Assembly: GCA_905202215.1 (NCBI GenBank)
Contig: CAJKRG010000028.1
Span: 1-36,643, forward strand
Direction of reading: 5' to 3'
Length of the DNA stretch: 36,643 bases
Source of the DNA: an uncultured Porphyromonadaceae bacterium
GTDB taxonomy: Bacteria; Bacteroidota; Bacteroidia; Bacteroidales; Muribaculaceae
Shown one piece after another: positions 23,870 through 32,913 of this stretch. Positions within the stretch are counted from its first letter, which is position 1. The number at the start of each line of letters is the position of its first letter. The translations under genes and the position numbers were made by a program. Below the pieces are notes generated by a model. It saw only the letters and a program-made list of their open reading frames with translations, was not told where the DNA came from and made no database searches.

Positions 23870-24487
23870 CTAGTTATGAATGTAGCATCCTTCAGCATCA
23901 TAGAACTGCGGACGATATTTTGAAATAGAATAGTCCCTGTCGGTATCGCCGATAATCATATCCAGCCATTTAATATGCTCATTAACTTGTTTGATCGAAA
24001 AATCGCTATATAGCCCACGCCTTCTTATGGACTTATGTGTTTGGAATAAATCTCGTGCCTCAAGATTATTGCCTTCTTGCTGATAAATGACAGCCCTCAT
24101 ATATCTACTATCGTTTAGCAGAGATTCAGCCCATCTTTTCCCTTCGCCATGCTTATAATCAGCGAGAAAAGCCACATCGCAGGCTATGATTGAATTAAAC
24201 ATCTCAGCTGCTTCTTCCAATTTATCATTTGCAGATAATGCACAGCCATAAATATATCTTACCCAATAATCATCAGGAGCTAACTGATATGACTCTTGTG
24301 CATAAGTTAATGCTTCGATATATTTCCTTAATTGATAACAGGCACTTGACAGTTCAGCCATGAAATAATATTCATCGGGGTAAGCCGATAACAATTTCAA
24401 AAGGAATGACCGCAAATGACTGAAGTCACCAGTCCGCTTTAACCGATTGATTTTCGATTGGATTTTTGTAATATCGTAATTATTCAT
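23870..24487 (-). CDS. TPR-type repeat protein (205 aa)
   Basis: About three tetratricopeptide-like helix pairs in residues 20-150: DEYYFMAELSSACYQLRKYI, EALTYAQESYQLAPDDYWVR, YIYGCALSANDKLEEAAEMF and AVIYQQEGNNLEARDLF. Such repeats bind partner proteins. It ends with TAG, after which the same frame stays open for 144 codons. Probably a protein-binding immunity or accessory factor within the array. Starts MNNYDIT, similar to the N-terminus of the gene at 26381 (MNYDIT). Confidence 0.78.
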   Translation of the reverse strand: MNNYDITKIQSKINRLKRTGDFSHLRSFLLKLLSAYPDEYYFMAELSSACYQLRKYIEALTYAQESYQLAPDDYWVRYIYGCALSANDKLEEAAEMFNSIIACDVAFLADYKHGEGKRWAESLLNDSRYMRAVIYQQEGNNLEARDLFQTHKSIRRRGLYSDFSIKQVNEHIKWLDMIIGDTDRDYSISKYRPQFYDAEGCYIHN

Positions 24488-24491
24488 ATTC

Positions 24492-25049
24492 TTATTCAGC
24501 GGGTCTTACTTGCCAACAATTCAATCGGCGGTTCAATATATCACAAATCTCCTTCCCTTTCATTGTCAGATTGTGAACGGGTATATTTTCTATCGCTCCA
24601 ATCTCATTGAAATTGAAGTTCATTATATTTTGTTTCAAATCGGATGCTCCGTCAAACTTATGTATCAGTGGAGCTGTCTTATAGTCCACCGCAATCATTT
24701 TAGACGAGTGAATCTTTACTAATCGAAACTTTTTAACATCTGCGTAATTGATAGTATGATAATCACCATTGCGCTGTTTATAAATTCCCAATCTATCTGC
24801 ATAGATTATTAAAAACGGAATGCGGCGAATCCGTTTATGTGACGCCATAGCAAAGAAAAGCGCACTGGCACCTCCAAAAAATATCATATTCAGCAAACCA
24901 CCAAAGATTTTCGTTGGCCATTTAGTACTTGGATTTATTATAATCAAATATCCGACAATAGCAAAAGCCAAGCAACAGATGGCATAAAACGTATTTTTCC
25001 ATACGCTTTGGTAGATTCTTATCTCGGAGTTTTTATCGGTCAGTTTCAT
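24492..25049 (-). CDS. STM3941-family-like membrane protein (185 aa)
   Basis: Start chosen at MKLTDKNSEIRIYQS. N-terminal NSEIRIYQSVWKN, two membrane segments (about 20-38 and 52-70), then a cytosolic domain, FLIIYADRLGIYKQRNGDYH and INYADVKKFRLVKI. This is the layout of STM3941-type proteins, whose function is unknown. The start lies 17 bp inside the end of the upstream gene. Part of the immunity-like array. Confidence 0.7.
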   Translation of the reverse strand: MKLTDKNSEIRIYQSVWKNTFYAICCLAFAIVGYLIIINPSTKWPTKIFGGLLNMIFFGGASALFFAMASHKRIRRIPFLIIYADRLGIYKQRNGDYHTINYADVKKFRLVKIHSSKMIAVDYKTAPLIHKFDGASDLKQNIMNFNFNEIGAIENIPVHNLTMKGKEICDILNRRLNCWQVRPAE

Positions 25050-25935
25050 GATTATCGAGGAGTTTTCGGGTTTCACTTACGATGTCGTATATAGAATCAT
25101 TGCCAACGTCAAATGTCAGCGCTTGATTGGAATCCCAATCAAGCCATTTATCGGATGCCAATTTAGTAGGGACTACACTGATTTTATCGTCGTCCTGATT
25201 TACAAATACGAAGGTCGAATGGAGGTGAAGCTGTCGCCATGAGCGTTGTTTCATTCCCTTGATTAGTTCCGATGATTTTAGCTCCTTATATTCTTCGCGA
25301 TTACTGGCTAAGAAAACTTCGCCAAAAGCATTATTGAATTCTATATCATCACAATCAATTGGCGCAAACTTTATAGGATAATTCATATTGTAGCCGAAGC
25401 CGGTCTTGCCATAACCCGTAACGAATATATATTCTTTTGAGGTACGATAAATCCCACATGCCCTTTGCACTTTGGTTTCCACCGGGGCATCAGCTTTGTA
25501 CTGCCTGCTTATCTTCCGCCAACGGATAATCGCAAGAATTACAACAAGAATGACAAATGCAGAAACGAATCCATACGAAGGGCCGTCGTAATACTCGAAC
25601 ACCGTCATATTGTTTTCGGGATTGTCTTTCTGATACACCACGCCTATGCTGTCGCCAACGGCAAAACCATTGGCATGCATACCACCATTATATGTAATAC
25701 CATTCACTGTAAAGCTGTAATGTATTATAGGGCCACTGTTGCCTATGTAGCCGATATTTGAAATTACAGTTGATGTATGTTCCGGACTTGCCGACAGAGC
25801 ATTATATTTGCGATTCTGGAAATACTGACCTACAATGAGAAAAGGCACGAGAATCAGCAGCATAGCACCGAATGGCAAGTGCCTCTCACCCCGCCGTCCA
25901 AAGAAAAACCGATATGTCTTGTTGTCTGATTTCAT
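25033..25935 (-). CDS. DUF3592-like membrane protein (300 aa)
   Basis: Membrane segments at about 22-37 and 123-140 enclose a beta-rich extracytoplasmic domain (STVISNIGYIGNSGPIIHYS, FTVNGITYNGG, VGDSIGVVYQKDNPENNM). This resembles DUF3592 proteins. A cytosolic beta-rich half follows, with EYIFVTGYGKTGFGYNMNY. Similar two-segment proteins are frequent in toxin-immunity islands. Function inferred from context only. Confidence 0.65.
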   Translation of the reverse strand: MKSDNKTYRFFFGRRGERHLPFGAMLLILVPFLIVGQYFQNRKYNALSASPEHTSTVISNIGYIGNSGPIIHYSFTVNGITYNGGMHANGFAVGDSIGVVYQKDNPENNMTVFEYYDGPSYGFVSAFVILVVILAIIRWRKISRQYKADAPVETKVQRACGIYRTSKEYIFVTGYGKTGFGYNMNYPIKFAPIDCDDIEFNNAFGEVFLASNREEYKELKSSELIKGMKQRSWRQLHLHSTFVFVNQDDDKISVVPTKLASDKWLDWDSNQALTFDVGNDSIYDIVSETRKLLDNHETDR

Positions 25936-25952
25936 GCAAATTAACTATAACT

Positions 25953-26381
25953 TTAATCCTCATTTTCAAGGGTATCGCATATGTCACGATAAAGTCTATT
26001 AAAGAATTTAAATTCAGCATTGTCAGAGCACTTGCCCTCTATGACAAGCATACAATCATCATCATAGAGCATGGAGAAGTCATTGAAATCTATTTTCAAC
26101 TTATATATTGAAAAATCTTCTCTGTCCGGAATACTCCTGAAAAACTCAATAAGCGAGTGTGGATTAGTAATCGGTACGGATACGATTTCAGAGATATTAT
26201 TGTCGGATGACTGAATATAGGTCGGTTCATCCGGTTCTGTATTGAAAATTCCGAAGCAATAATTAGATAGTCTTTTTATTGGCATCGTTCCAAAAACTTT
26301 ATCCAGTGCAAAGAAATCAACTCCGAGAAATTTCATACTTACCCGGCCATCCTTATATTCGATAGTTATATCATAATTCAT
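25953..26381 (-). CDS. Immunity-type protein, unknown family (142 aa)
   Basis: ATG at 26381 (MNYDITIEYKDGRVSMKFLG); an upstream TTG is less likely. Acidic soluble protein with an N-terminal strand pair and DFNDFSMLYDDDCMLVIEGK near the C-terminus. No known domain recognised. Two bases separate it from the preceding membrane protein gene. Size and charge fit immunity proteins. Confidence 0.65.
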   Translation of the reverse strand: MNYDITIEYKDGRVSMKFLGVDFFALDKVFGTMPIKRLSNYCFGIFNTEPDEPTYIQSSDNNISEIVSVPITNPHSLIEFFRSIPDREDFSIYKLKIDFNDFSMLYDDDCMLVIEGKCSDNAEFKFFNRLYRDICDTLENED

Positions 26382-26383
26382 AC

Positions 26384-26935
26384 TCAAGCGTTTTTATGAT
26401 TGAACTTCATTATCATAATGGCTGACACCGTGAACACAATCACAGCACCGATAACGGCACAAAGACTCGCCACTGCTATAGTTTCAAGGTCGCTGGATTT
26501 ATTATTAAACCATAGGAAACCTTGATATTGATTAGTCCATATAGCCGAAAACATCAGATTAGAGCAGCCAATAAATAAAGAAACAATGTCGTTGGAATAC
26601 CTAAATATCGCATATCCCAATATCAGTTGGAATATTGGCAAAGCCATACAAACGTAGGCTCCCCAGCTATAAAATGCTGCGCAATACAGAATTTGAATAT
26701 ATGTAGCGACACAAACTATGAAGATTGGAATTCTAGCCTTATAATTGCCTTGGTTTCCTTTAACCAACAATGCCAAACTTACAAGTATGGCTAAAAATAA
26801 CGCGATTACCAACGAAATTTTCATACTGATTTCATCCGCATTAGCTTTGGGAACTACGTATAACATTATTATTGCTTCTATAAGAAGCAATCCGACCATA
26901 TATAGGTTATTTTGCCACCGCTTCATGACTGTCAT
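26384..26935 (-). CDS. Polytopic membrane protein of the immunity array (183 aa)
   Basis: Five to six hydrophobic segments across nearly the whole length and short loops. It overlaps the preceding gene by 4 bp (ATGA). No family recognised. It may protect against a membrane-active toxin, but this is only inference from its neighbours. Confidence 0.7.
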   Translation of the reverse strand: MTVMKRWQNNLYMVGLLLIEAIIMLYVVPKANADEISMKISLVIALFLAILVSLALLVKGNQGNYKARIPIFIVCVATYIQILYCAAFYSWGAYVCMALPIFQLILGYAIFRYSNDIVSLFIGCSNLMFSAIWTNQYQGFLWFNNKSSDLETIAVASLCAVIGAVIVFTVSAIMIMKFNHKNA

Positions 26936-27687
26936 TTTATTGGAGCCGGTCTAACAGCTTCGTTTGGCATCATGTTTTCAAGCATATACCTGACGGAAGT
27001 AGAGTACAAGTTCTGTATGACCACATCCGGCACATAAGAAATAGTAATATAGTCATTAGAGGGTGCAGCAAGTTGTTTCATCTGGGTTGGAGCGAAAGCC
27101 CAATCATTAATTGTCAATACAATGCAATTATGCTTTATGCGAAATTTTCTAAATTCCATTGAAAGGTCATCGGATTCTCCTTGATGTAGTGAAAAGCTGA
27201 TTGCCGGTTTTCCTGATGGATCTTTAACCATACAGGCATGTCCGATATGAGCGACAAATTTAGAGTCTGATTCTACGACTGCTGCTAAAAGAGCCATACC
27301 CTGTTTGTCATTTTCAAACAATCCAAACATCCACTCATATCCGTGTGGTAAATCTATAGATGATAGATTGCTTTTGATTTGCGAGATTTCCTCCAACGAT
27401 ATATCCAAATAGTAACATAAAATCCAATTCCCTTGAAACATAGTTTCTTTTGGAGTGTCTAATAGTGCTTCCACAATCATGTCAATGTCATCTTGAGGAA
27501 ATGTAAAGACATTTGCAACCGGGTAGGCAGTCACATCCCAGTGAACTGCATACAGGTTTTCATAATCATATTTCAGTGTATCATGACGGCAATTATCATT
27601 GGCTTTCATTGGAATAGCCAATACTGCAAGGAGCAATGTTACAATCGACTCAGCTAAAAACTTGCCTATCTTATTTCGTTGGTTCAT
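26932..27687 (-). CDS. Exported protein of the immunity array (251 aa)
   Basis: Signal peptide: basic start MNQRNKIGK, hydrophobic residues 11-25, then IPMKANDN with a likely cleavage site near residue 29. The mature part is soluble and beta-rich with no recognised domain. A periplasmic immunity protein would fit toxins that act on the cell wall or membrane. Overlaps both neighbours by 4 bp. Confidence 0.7.
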   Translation of the reverse strand: MNQRNKIGKFLAESIVTLLLAVLAIPMKANDNCRHDTLKYDYENLYAVHWDVTAYPVANVFTFPQDDIDMIVEALLDTPKETMFQGNWILCYYLDISLEEISQIKSNLSSIDLPHGYEWMFGLFENDKQGMALLAAVVESDSKFVAHIGHACMVKDPSGKPAISFSLHQGESDDLSMEFRKFRIKHNCIVLTINDWAFAPTQMKQLAAPSNDYITISYVPDVVIQNLYSTSVRYMLENMMPNEAVRPAPIK

Positions 27688-27935
27688 GCTTTCTCTATAA
27701 TTATACTTTGTGAACCGTCTTCCAATGAATTGTATTCATCCAAATGTATATGAGTGCCGGGAGGCACATTTGCTTGCGCTAAATTGAGAAGATGGTTTGC
27801 CATTGATAACAATCCTTCCCGATTAGCAGACATAGTTACTTCGCTATCATCGCTTGAAACCTTTATCGAAAATCCCGGGTACCAACAGAGTTGTAACCCA
27901 ATATTTCTATCATATTTCGGCACATCTATTTCCAT
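27684..27935 (-). CDS. Imm32-family-like immunity protein (83 aa)
   Basis: Short protein ending HIHLDEYNSLEDGSQSIIIE; the central NREGLLSMANHLLNLAQ helix and the LDEYNSLEDGS motif match the pattern of Imm32 immunity proteins as I know them. Imm proteins bind and neutralise polymorphic toxins. No toxin is visible beside it, so it is an orphan immunity gene. Overlaps the following gene by 4 bp. Confidence 0.75.
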   Translation of the reverse strand: MEIDVPKYDRNIGLQLCWYPGFSIKVSSDDSEVTMSANREGLLSMANHLLNLAQANVPPGTHIHLDEYNSLEDGSQSIIIEKA

Positions 27936-27946
27936 GACATCTGCAA

Positions 27947-28600
27947 TTATTTTGTTGGAAAAGTCTGCTCCATAACGCTGATTATCTCATCAAGTCGTGA
28001 GAAGTAGTCTATTACATTTGGCTCATGTCTATTAGCCATTTTCTGGACTTGCGCCAAGACTAATTCTTTAACTGCCGGATAATCTTCAGGTGACACAATG
28101 CGTGTTAGAGTAAGATACTTAAACGCCCAGTCTGCTCCGACATCTGGTAACGCCCTCTTACCCTCCAATCTGGGTATAATCTCACGGTCAAACATATCAC
28201 GCAATGACGTGTATGCTTGAAAGACTATGCCGGAACAGTCGGCAAGCGTGACACATAGTTTTGAGTAGTCGCACTCAAGATTGGCTTCTGAAATCGTAAA
28301 CTTATCCCGTCTGCCAAGCATATTCCCGGTAAATCCAACAGAAGGATTGTCCTGCTGGGTCTGCCGTGATTTGACATTATATGGCTCAAACCATTTTAAC
28401 AGGATGTCAAAACGAACCATATAGATAGGATAGACGATAAGCACTCCGCCTTTAGTCCAATGGTCCAATTCGATATGCCGCCTTAAGCCTTCCACTTGTT
28501 GAATGAAAGAGTAGTCACGTTTGCGAAACTTAAATCCTTTGAGAAAAGGCTCAGCCTTTAGCCGCTCAACTACGGTTAAAAATAATTCTCTGTTTGTCAT
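27947..28600 (-). CDS. Immunity-array protein, unknown family (217 aa)
   Basis: Soluble alpha/beta protein beginning MTNRELFLTVVERLKAEPFL and containing KGFKFRKRDYSFIQQVEGLR near residue 21, a layout resembling DUF4304-type proteins (an N-terminal helix, then a basic strand pair with aromatic residues). The match is not certain. It lies 3 bp after the DUF2750 gene and 11 bp before the Imm32-like gene. Confidence 0.6.
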   Translation of the reverse strand: MTNRELFLTVVERLKAEPFLKGFKFRKRDYSFIQQVEGLRRHIELDHWTKGGVLIVYPIYMVRFDILLKWFEPYNVKSRQTQQDNPSVGFTGNMLGRRDKFTISEANLECDYSKLCVTLADCSGIVFQAYTSLRDMFDREIIPRLEGKRALPDVGADWAFKYLTLTRIVSPEDYPAVKELVLAQVQKMANRHEPNVIDYFSRLDEIISVMEQTFPTK

Positions 28601-28603
28601 GGG

Positions 28604-29002
28604 TCATTGGTAGTTTTCAAGTTCAACGGATAAGTCTTCGGCAAAATTATTTATGCTGATTACTTTGCCATAGTCATTTTCAGCGACCGGAAAGACACCT
28701 ATTGGCATTCCCGTTTCACAAAGATAATCAACAAGTTTGTCAGAAAACTCTTCCAAATCCAATTTTGAGCAATTACATTTATGTCCTTTCCTCATGCATG
28801 AGACATATTTCTCCGCATACTCCTTAAATGGCCACACAGGAAATAGCCTTATGTCTCCATCCTGAATACACATATAGCTATCATCATCAGATGACAGATA
28901 CCATATATAACCGCTATCCGCAATCCGTTTCAGCGAATAAGTGTATCTGACATCCGGTGATTGGGTCAACATGCTGTCTATTTCTTTATCGGTCAGTTGC
29001 AT
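28604..29002 (-). CDS. DUF2750 domain protein (132 aa)
   Basis: Start at MQLTDKEIDSML. The DUF2750 pattern is clear: RIADSGYIWYLSSDDDSYMC, LFPVWPFKEYAEKY, LDLEEFSDKLVDYL, GMPIGVFPVAENDYGKVISI. The family is small and common in toxin-immunity neighbourhoods. The first residues resemble the MKLTDK starts at 22885 and 25049. Function: probable immunity protein. Confidence 0.82.
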   Translation of the reverse strand: MQLTDKEIDSMLTQSPDVRYTYSLKRIADSGYIWYLSSDDDSYMCIQDGDIRLFPVWPFKEYAEKYVSCMRKGHKCNCSKLDLEEFSDKLVDYLCETGMPIGVFPVAENDYGKVISINNFAEDLSVELENYQ

Positions 29003-29009
29003 ATAACAT

Positions 29010-30047
29010 CTATTTTTTCTTTTTGACAAAGGGATACGCCTCTCCCCAAGCTTTCTCTTTTATGGTATAGATATAGCTCTTATCTTCAAATGTTTCGTCA
29101 TCAATCTGTCGGAATGTCGAGGCATCAATGTCATCAAGTAGTTTACGAACATAGTACACATTATCATTGTCAGCTGCTATATGACCATGATAATAGAATT
29201 TGGCATTTTCTACATCCAATGAGTCTTTAAGGAAAGGCTTACCCCAAAGAAACAACATGTTATTGATCCGGTATTTGCCTACACCAATCTCCTCAAACCG
29301 CAGCACATCTATGTCTTTGAGTATTATTGAATCATAGTAGATAATATTCCTGCCATTACGGAAATATTGATAACCGACCTCAATGGGTCTTTGTAAGGAA
29401 TCGATACGGTGTAAATCCCACTTTCGGGTTACATCATTATATTGCGTTTTATAAAGAAAAACTTTATCAATGAACCAGTCTTCGCCATAAATTTCAAAAC
29501 TGTTTCTATCCACATCAATTCTTTGGTCGTAATGATAAACAAAATTCTTGTCGCGCATCCATTCATCTTGAAGTTCGTCAAGTCTGTAGATAAAATATTC
29601 GGCAGTTTCGACATCTATGCCGCTGTGTGAGGGTCTTATATAATCCTTATCGTTTGAAGAATCCCGTATATAGACTTTGTCCTTATCTACTGCAATGCCA
29701 TACTGATTTATATGAAATGAGTTTACATCCGTGTTTTTAACTATCTCATCGTCATGCCATACGTGATTGGTATCTTTTGCCCATCCCTCGCCTAATACCT
29801 TAAAGGTTTGCTCATCCACATCATCCAGATATCCCCAACTACCATGATTGAACAATGCGGGCGCATTTTCGACAGAGATATAATATATCCCAAAGATGTT
29901 CTTGTAGTAGGTATAGTAATTGCTGTCAACCTTGCTTCCGCGCGGTATCGGAAATCCCAAAAACAAAAGCATACCAAAGTATAAGCCTATTAATGAGGCT
30001 ATGACAATTACTATTTTAGACGATTTTCTTACACCTTGTCTTTTCAT
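29010..30047 (-). CDS. DKNYY-family protein with N-terminal membrane anchor (345 aa)
   Basis: One N-terminal hydrophobic segment (about 12-33) is followed by repeated beta units of the DKNYY type: LGEGWAKDTNHVWHDDEIVK, VDKDKVYIRDSS, MRDKNFVYHYDQRI, FIDKVFLYKTQY, AADNDNVYYV, FEDKSYIYTI. The short D-K-N-x-V-Y units probably build a beta propeller or solenoid outside the membrane. DKNYY proteins are known from toxin-immunity loci. It overlaps the preceding gene by 4 bp. Confidence 0.82.
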   Translation of the reverse strand: MKRQGVRKSSKIVIVIASLIGLYFGMLLFLGFPIPRGSKVDSNYYTYYKNIFGIYYISVENAPALFNHGSWGYLDDVDEQTFKVLGEGWAKDTNHVWHDDEIVKNTDVNSFHINQYGIAVDKDKVYIRDSSNDKDYIRPSHSGIDVETAEYFIYRLDELQDEWMRDKNFVYHYDQRIDVDRNSFEIYGEDWFIDKVFLYKTQYNDVTRKWDLHRIDSLQRPIEVGYQYFRNGRNIIYYDSIILKDIDVLRFEEIGVGKYRINNMLFLWGKPFLKDSLDVENAKFYYHGHIAADNDNVYYVRKLLDDIDASTFRQIDDETFEDKSYIYTIKEKAWGEAYPFVKKKK

Positions 30048-30898
30048 TGCTTGCCTCCTTTCAGCTTTTCAAAGAAAGTTCTGACTTCTTTGGGTGTGAG
30101 ATTGCCGACAGAATCTATGGGATAAGGCAATTCGATGATTCCGTTATTGATAATAGTAACCCGCAGACTGTCGCCATCAAGACGATCAATAGTATTATAA
30201 TTTATAGAATCCTCATAATTAATACTATAGAAATCATAATTTATTTCGGCGAAGTTGTCCGGGAAAACGAATGTCCCATGATAATAATCCCTGAACAAAG
30301 GTTGTGCTTGATATATGCTATCAATCAACTCGGTTATATCTTCCGCATATTGATGATATTTCATGGAGTCAAGCGGCAAAACCCATGAAACCTGTGCGCC
30401 TCCACTGTTTAACCCATAAAAACAGCCCCTCAGAGTATCGACTTTGAAACAGTCTATTTTACCATCGTCATAATCATTTATTCTAACAGATTTAGCCATA
30501 GGTCGAATAAATAGACCCTCTTTTTTACCTAAAGCATAGTGTGGCGCGGCCATCATTAAACCGCGTGTGTGATAGAGTACGTAATCACCATCTTCTGCAT
30601 CTATATTATGTCTTCCGACATAAAAGAGCAATGGTAATACAAAAATTGCCGGTATAGCTGAAAGCCAGAAATCGATTCTTAACCACCATTTCAGTAGTTT
30701 TGGTTTTTCAAGCCCACGGCTGAGTGGAAGGGCAAGCAATCCGAGAATATAGCCGCCAACCATCAGCCAGTTAAGCAAATTCCATCGCCATATCAGTCCA
30801 TTATTCGTGACAGCAAGCATTATGTAGATAATTGGCAGGAGCGCGAGTTGCACCCACACCAGCCAAAGCACAATTTTGTATCGGAGAGAGGTTTTCAT
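30044..30898 (-). CDS. Membrane protein of the immunity array (284 aa)
   Basis: Three hydrophobic segments in the first 105 residues (about 10-29, 40-57, 73-93) and a soluble C-terminal domain of about 175 residues with many aromatic and acidic residues, including YYHGTFVFPDNFAEINYDFY. Family not recognised. 4-bp overlaps with both neighbours. Probably an envelope-located immunity or stress protein. Confidence 0.65.
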   Translation of the reverse strand: MKTSLRYKIVLWLVWVQLALLPIIYIMLAVTNNGLIWRWNLLNWLMVGGYILGLLALPLSRGLEKPKLLKWWLRIDFWLSAIPAIFVLPLLFYVGRHNIDAEDGDYVLYHTRGLMMAAPHYALGKKEGLFIRPMAKSVRINDYDDGKIDCFKVDTLRGCFYGLNSGGAQVSWVLPLDSMKYHQYAEDITELIDSIYQAQPLFRDYYHGTFVFPDNFAEINYDFYSINYEDSINYNTIDRLDGDSLRVTIINNGIIELPYPIDSVGNLTPKEVRTFFEKLKGGKQ

Positions 30899-31452
30899 AT
30901 CTTGGCTTTTGGAATTAATGTGATTGATTCAAGTTTGGCGATATTGGTTGATATCAGCTTGATAGTCAGCCTTACATCGTACTGTTCAGGAAGTAGCTTT
31001 ACATTTGGGTAGTTGTTGAGATTGTAACTTCTCCAAAATGGTGTTCCGTTATAACGGAAACATACCTCATCTATTCGATTTGTTGAATATCCATTTAGAG
31101 ACGTTACTAAGGTTGTTGGAACGATGGACTGCGCCTTTATATTCCAATAGCTAAAGACAGCAAGGAAAACTGAAAGTCCACCAATAGTAGCAGATTTCAA
31201 ATACTTGCCATATTGGGATTTCCGCGAGAAAACGAAACAACCGATTGCAACAAGACATGCGGCTATAATCAAAGAATCATATAATCGGCTGGAAATAAGG
31301 AATCCTCTTGAAATCCATAACACTGCACCCATAAGCGCGATAATCGCCCATAGGGAATAGTCAATCGACCGTGAACGTATCGACTGATATATTCCTTTGC
31401 CTATACCGTAGGCAATAGCGATTATTACTATGTAGCGCAGTGTTGTTTCCAT
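30895..31452 (-). CDS. Membrane protein of the immunity array (185 aa)
   Basis: Three to four hydrophobic segments in residues 5-110, then a soluble end of about 75 residues (LVTSLNGYSTNRIDEVCFRY). Family not recognised. It overlaps the next gene by 4 bp and follows the SUKH-like gene by 6 bp. Confidence 0.65.
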   Translation of the reverse strand: METTLRYIVIIAIAYGIGKGIYQSIRSRSIDYSLWAIIALMGAVLWISRGFLISSRLYDSLIIAACLVAIGCFVFSRKSQYGKYLKSATIGGLSVFLAVFSYWNIKAQSIVPTTLVTSLNGYSTNRIDEVCFRYNGTPFWRSYNLNNYPNVKLLPEQYDVRLTIKLISTNIAKLESITLIPKAKI

Positions 31453-31458
31453 AAGCTA

Positions 31459-31974
31459 TTATAAATCATCAATAGGGAAATAGTCAGTTCCTCCCGCTAA
31501 CAGTTGAACTTGAAGCAATTTATTATGCCTTTCGCTATCCGATATCTTTCCGACGATGTATTCAATAGAAATTTTTGCATACTCTGCCAACGCATTAAGG
31601 AACGCACTTTGCGTTTTAGCCTGTTTAGATACAATGTGGGATGGCGTTCCCCAATCTACTTCTAAAATCTCATTCGTATCTTTCCGAATTACAAGCGGGA
31701 ATGCCTCACGCCATCCGATAAAGATGTAATGCTCATCTTCAACAATATTTTCAGTAGAATTAAACTTATAAGGGTCAAGACTGAGTGATGATGTGTCGAA
31801 ATTATATACCAAATCAAGTACACAATCGGAACCAGCGAACTTCTGATGAACTTCACGAGACGTAACAATCAATGAAGAAATTATAATTTCTCCAAATCCG
31901 TCCGGTTGCCCCACAAATGCATTAAGCTCGGGTGTCAGATTCTTTATTCTTTGTGCAAATTCTTTGGCCGTCAT
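31459..31974 (-). CDS. SUKH/SMI1-KNR4-like immunity protein (171 aa)
   Basis: An N-terminal helix (MTAKEFAQRIKNLTPELNAF) and a central HYIFIGWREAFPLVIRKDTN, then EILEVDWGTPSHI, match the SUKH layout, in which a strand pair around a G-W/E turn precedes a late helix bundle. SUKH proteins are the largest immunity superfamily against polymorphic toxins in bacteria. First gene of the array after the two Cys-module proteins. Confidence 0.65.
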   Translation of the reverse strand: MTAKEFAQRIKNLTPELNAFVGQPDGFGEIIISSLIVTSREVHQKFAGSDCVLDLVYNFDTSSLSLDPYKFNSTENIVEDEHYIFIGWREAFPLVIRKDTNEILEVDWGTPSHIVSKQAKTQSAFLNALAEYAKISIEYIVGKISDSERHNKLLQVQLLAGGTDYFPIDDL

Positions 31975-31978
31975 ACCC

Positions 31979-32911
31979 TTATTCCTTTTTGCGTTTGAAC
32001 TTGATGGTTTTCTTGGCGTTGCGTTTGGGGTACTTGACCTTGATTATTATCGGGTCGTAGTAGCCCTCTGCTTCGATTCGGAGTGTGGCTTCTTTTAGAG
32101 GCTTGTCATCTTCGTCTTGGAGTGCCAAGTCATAATCCCAATAAATGCGGCATGGATGATTCTCGTCAAAGTACTTTGGATTAAGATATTCGTAATCCTC
32201 CTCTCCGTCCTCATCGATCCATATTCTCGAAATGTCTAAATTATCACTATCCATCAGATTGCCATGCTCGTCTGTCACATTGAGGTCGAGATAATGATTC
32301 TCTTCTTGTCTTGCATCCAATACTACAACTTCTCCCATAAATGCTTGGTACGGAACAAGTGTGATTTCCACATTTCTCATATCCTCGGTCACGACAATCG
32401 TTTGCGGTTCATAACCGACATATTTAACTTCTAAAGTGTCGCCTATGCAGGCGGGCAGTCCGAAATGGCCGTCCAAATTGGTTATGGCTCCTAACGCAGT
32501 GCGCTTGTTTGATATCGTTGCTCCGATTAACGGTTCTTTTGATATGGTTCTGTCAGGCAATGTGTCACCACTTAGCACAATACCTCGTACAGTGATCGTA
32601 TCTGCCACAACCGGCATGCTTCCTTTCAGAAAGTCCTGAGGCTTTTGTGGTGATTGTGCCTCTGAGGTCATCGGCATGAGCATGGTGAGGGATGCCGCCG
32701 AGATACCGGCGAGGGCTACGGCTTTTCCGGCGAGAGAGCGAGCGCGGAGCTGCTGCTCAAGGTAGCGCACCTCGGCTTCGCATTTGGGGCATGTGCCGAA
32801 GCAGTCGCCCTTGTAGCGACACTCCGAAGTGATGAACTCGATACCGTTGGTCTCGGCAATCTGCCGACGTATCTCTTTCAATATCTTGCAAGTCTGCTTT
32901 CCTCGTGCCAT
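31979..32911 (-). CDS. Cys-module membrane protein with carboxypeptidase-regulatory-like domain (310 aa)
   Basis: Start at MARGKQTCKILKEIRR. The N-terminal module (1-58) has cysteines at 8, 31, 37, 41 and 44 (C-x5-C-x3-C-x2-C in ECRYKGDCFGTCPKCEAE) and is almost the same as in the next protein. A hydrophobic segment (62-80) follows, then a carboxypeptidase D regulatory-like beta domain (about 98-190): RGIVLSGDTLPDRT, AITNLDGHFGLPACIGDTLE, VKYVGYEPQTIVV. A lysine-rich C-terminal domain ends the protein. The cysteine part should be cytosolic and the beta domain periplasmic. Substrate or cluster for the radical SAM partner is inferred. Confidence 0.75.
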   Translation of the reverse strand: MARGKQTCKILKEIRRQIAETNGIEFITSECRYKGDCFGTCPKCEAEVRYLEQQLRARSLAGKAVALAGISAASLTMLMPMTSEAQSPQKPQDFLKGSMPVVADTITVRGIVLSGDTLPDRTISKEPLIGATISNKRTALGAITNLDGHFGLPACIGDTLEVKYVGYEPQTIVVTEDMRNVEITLVPYQAFMGEVVVLDARQEENHYLDLNVTDEHGNLMDSDNLDISRIWIDEDGEEDYEYLNPKYFDENHPCRIYWDYDLALQDEDDKPLKEATLRIEAEGYYDPIIIKVKYPKRNAKKTIKFKRKKE

Positions 32912-32913
32912 AG

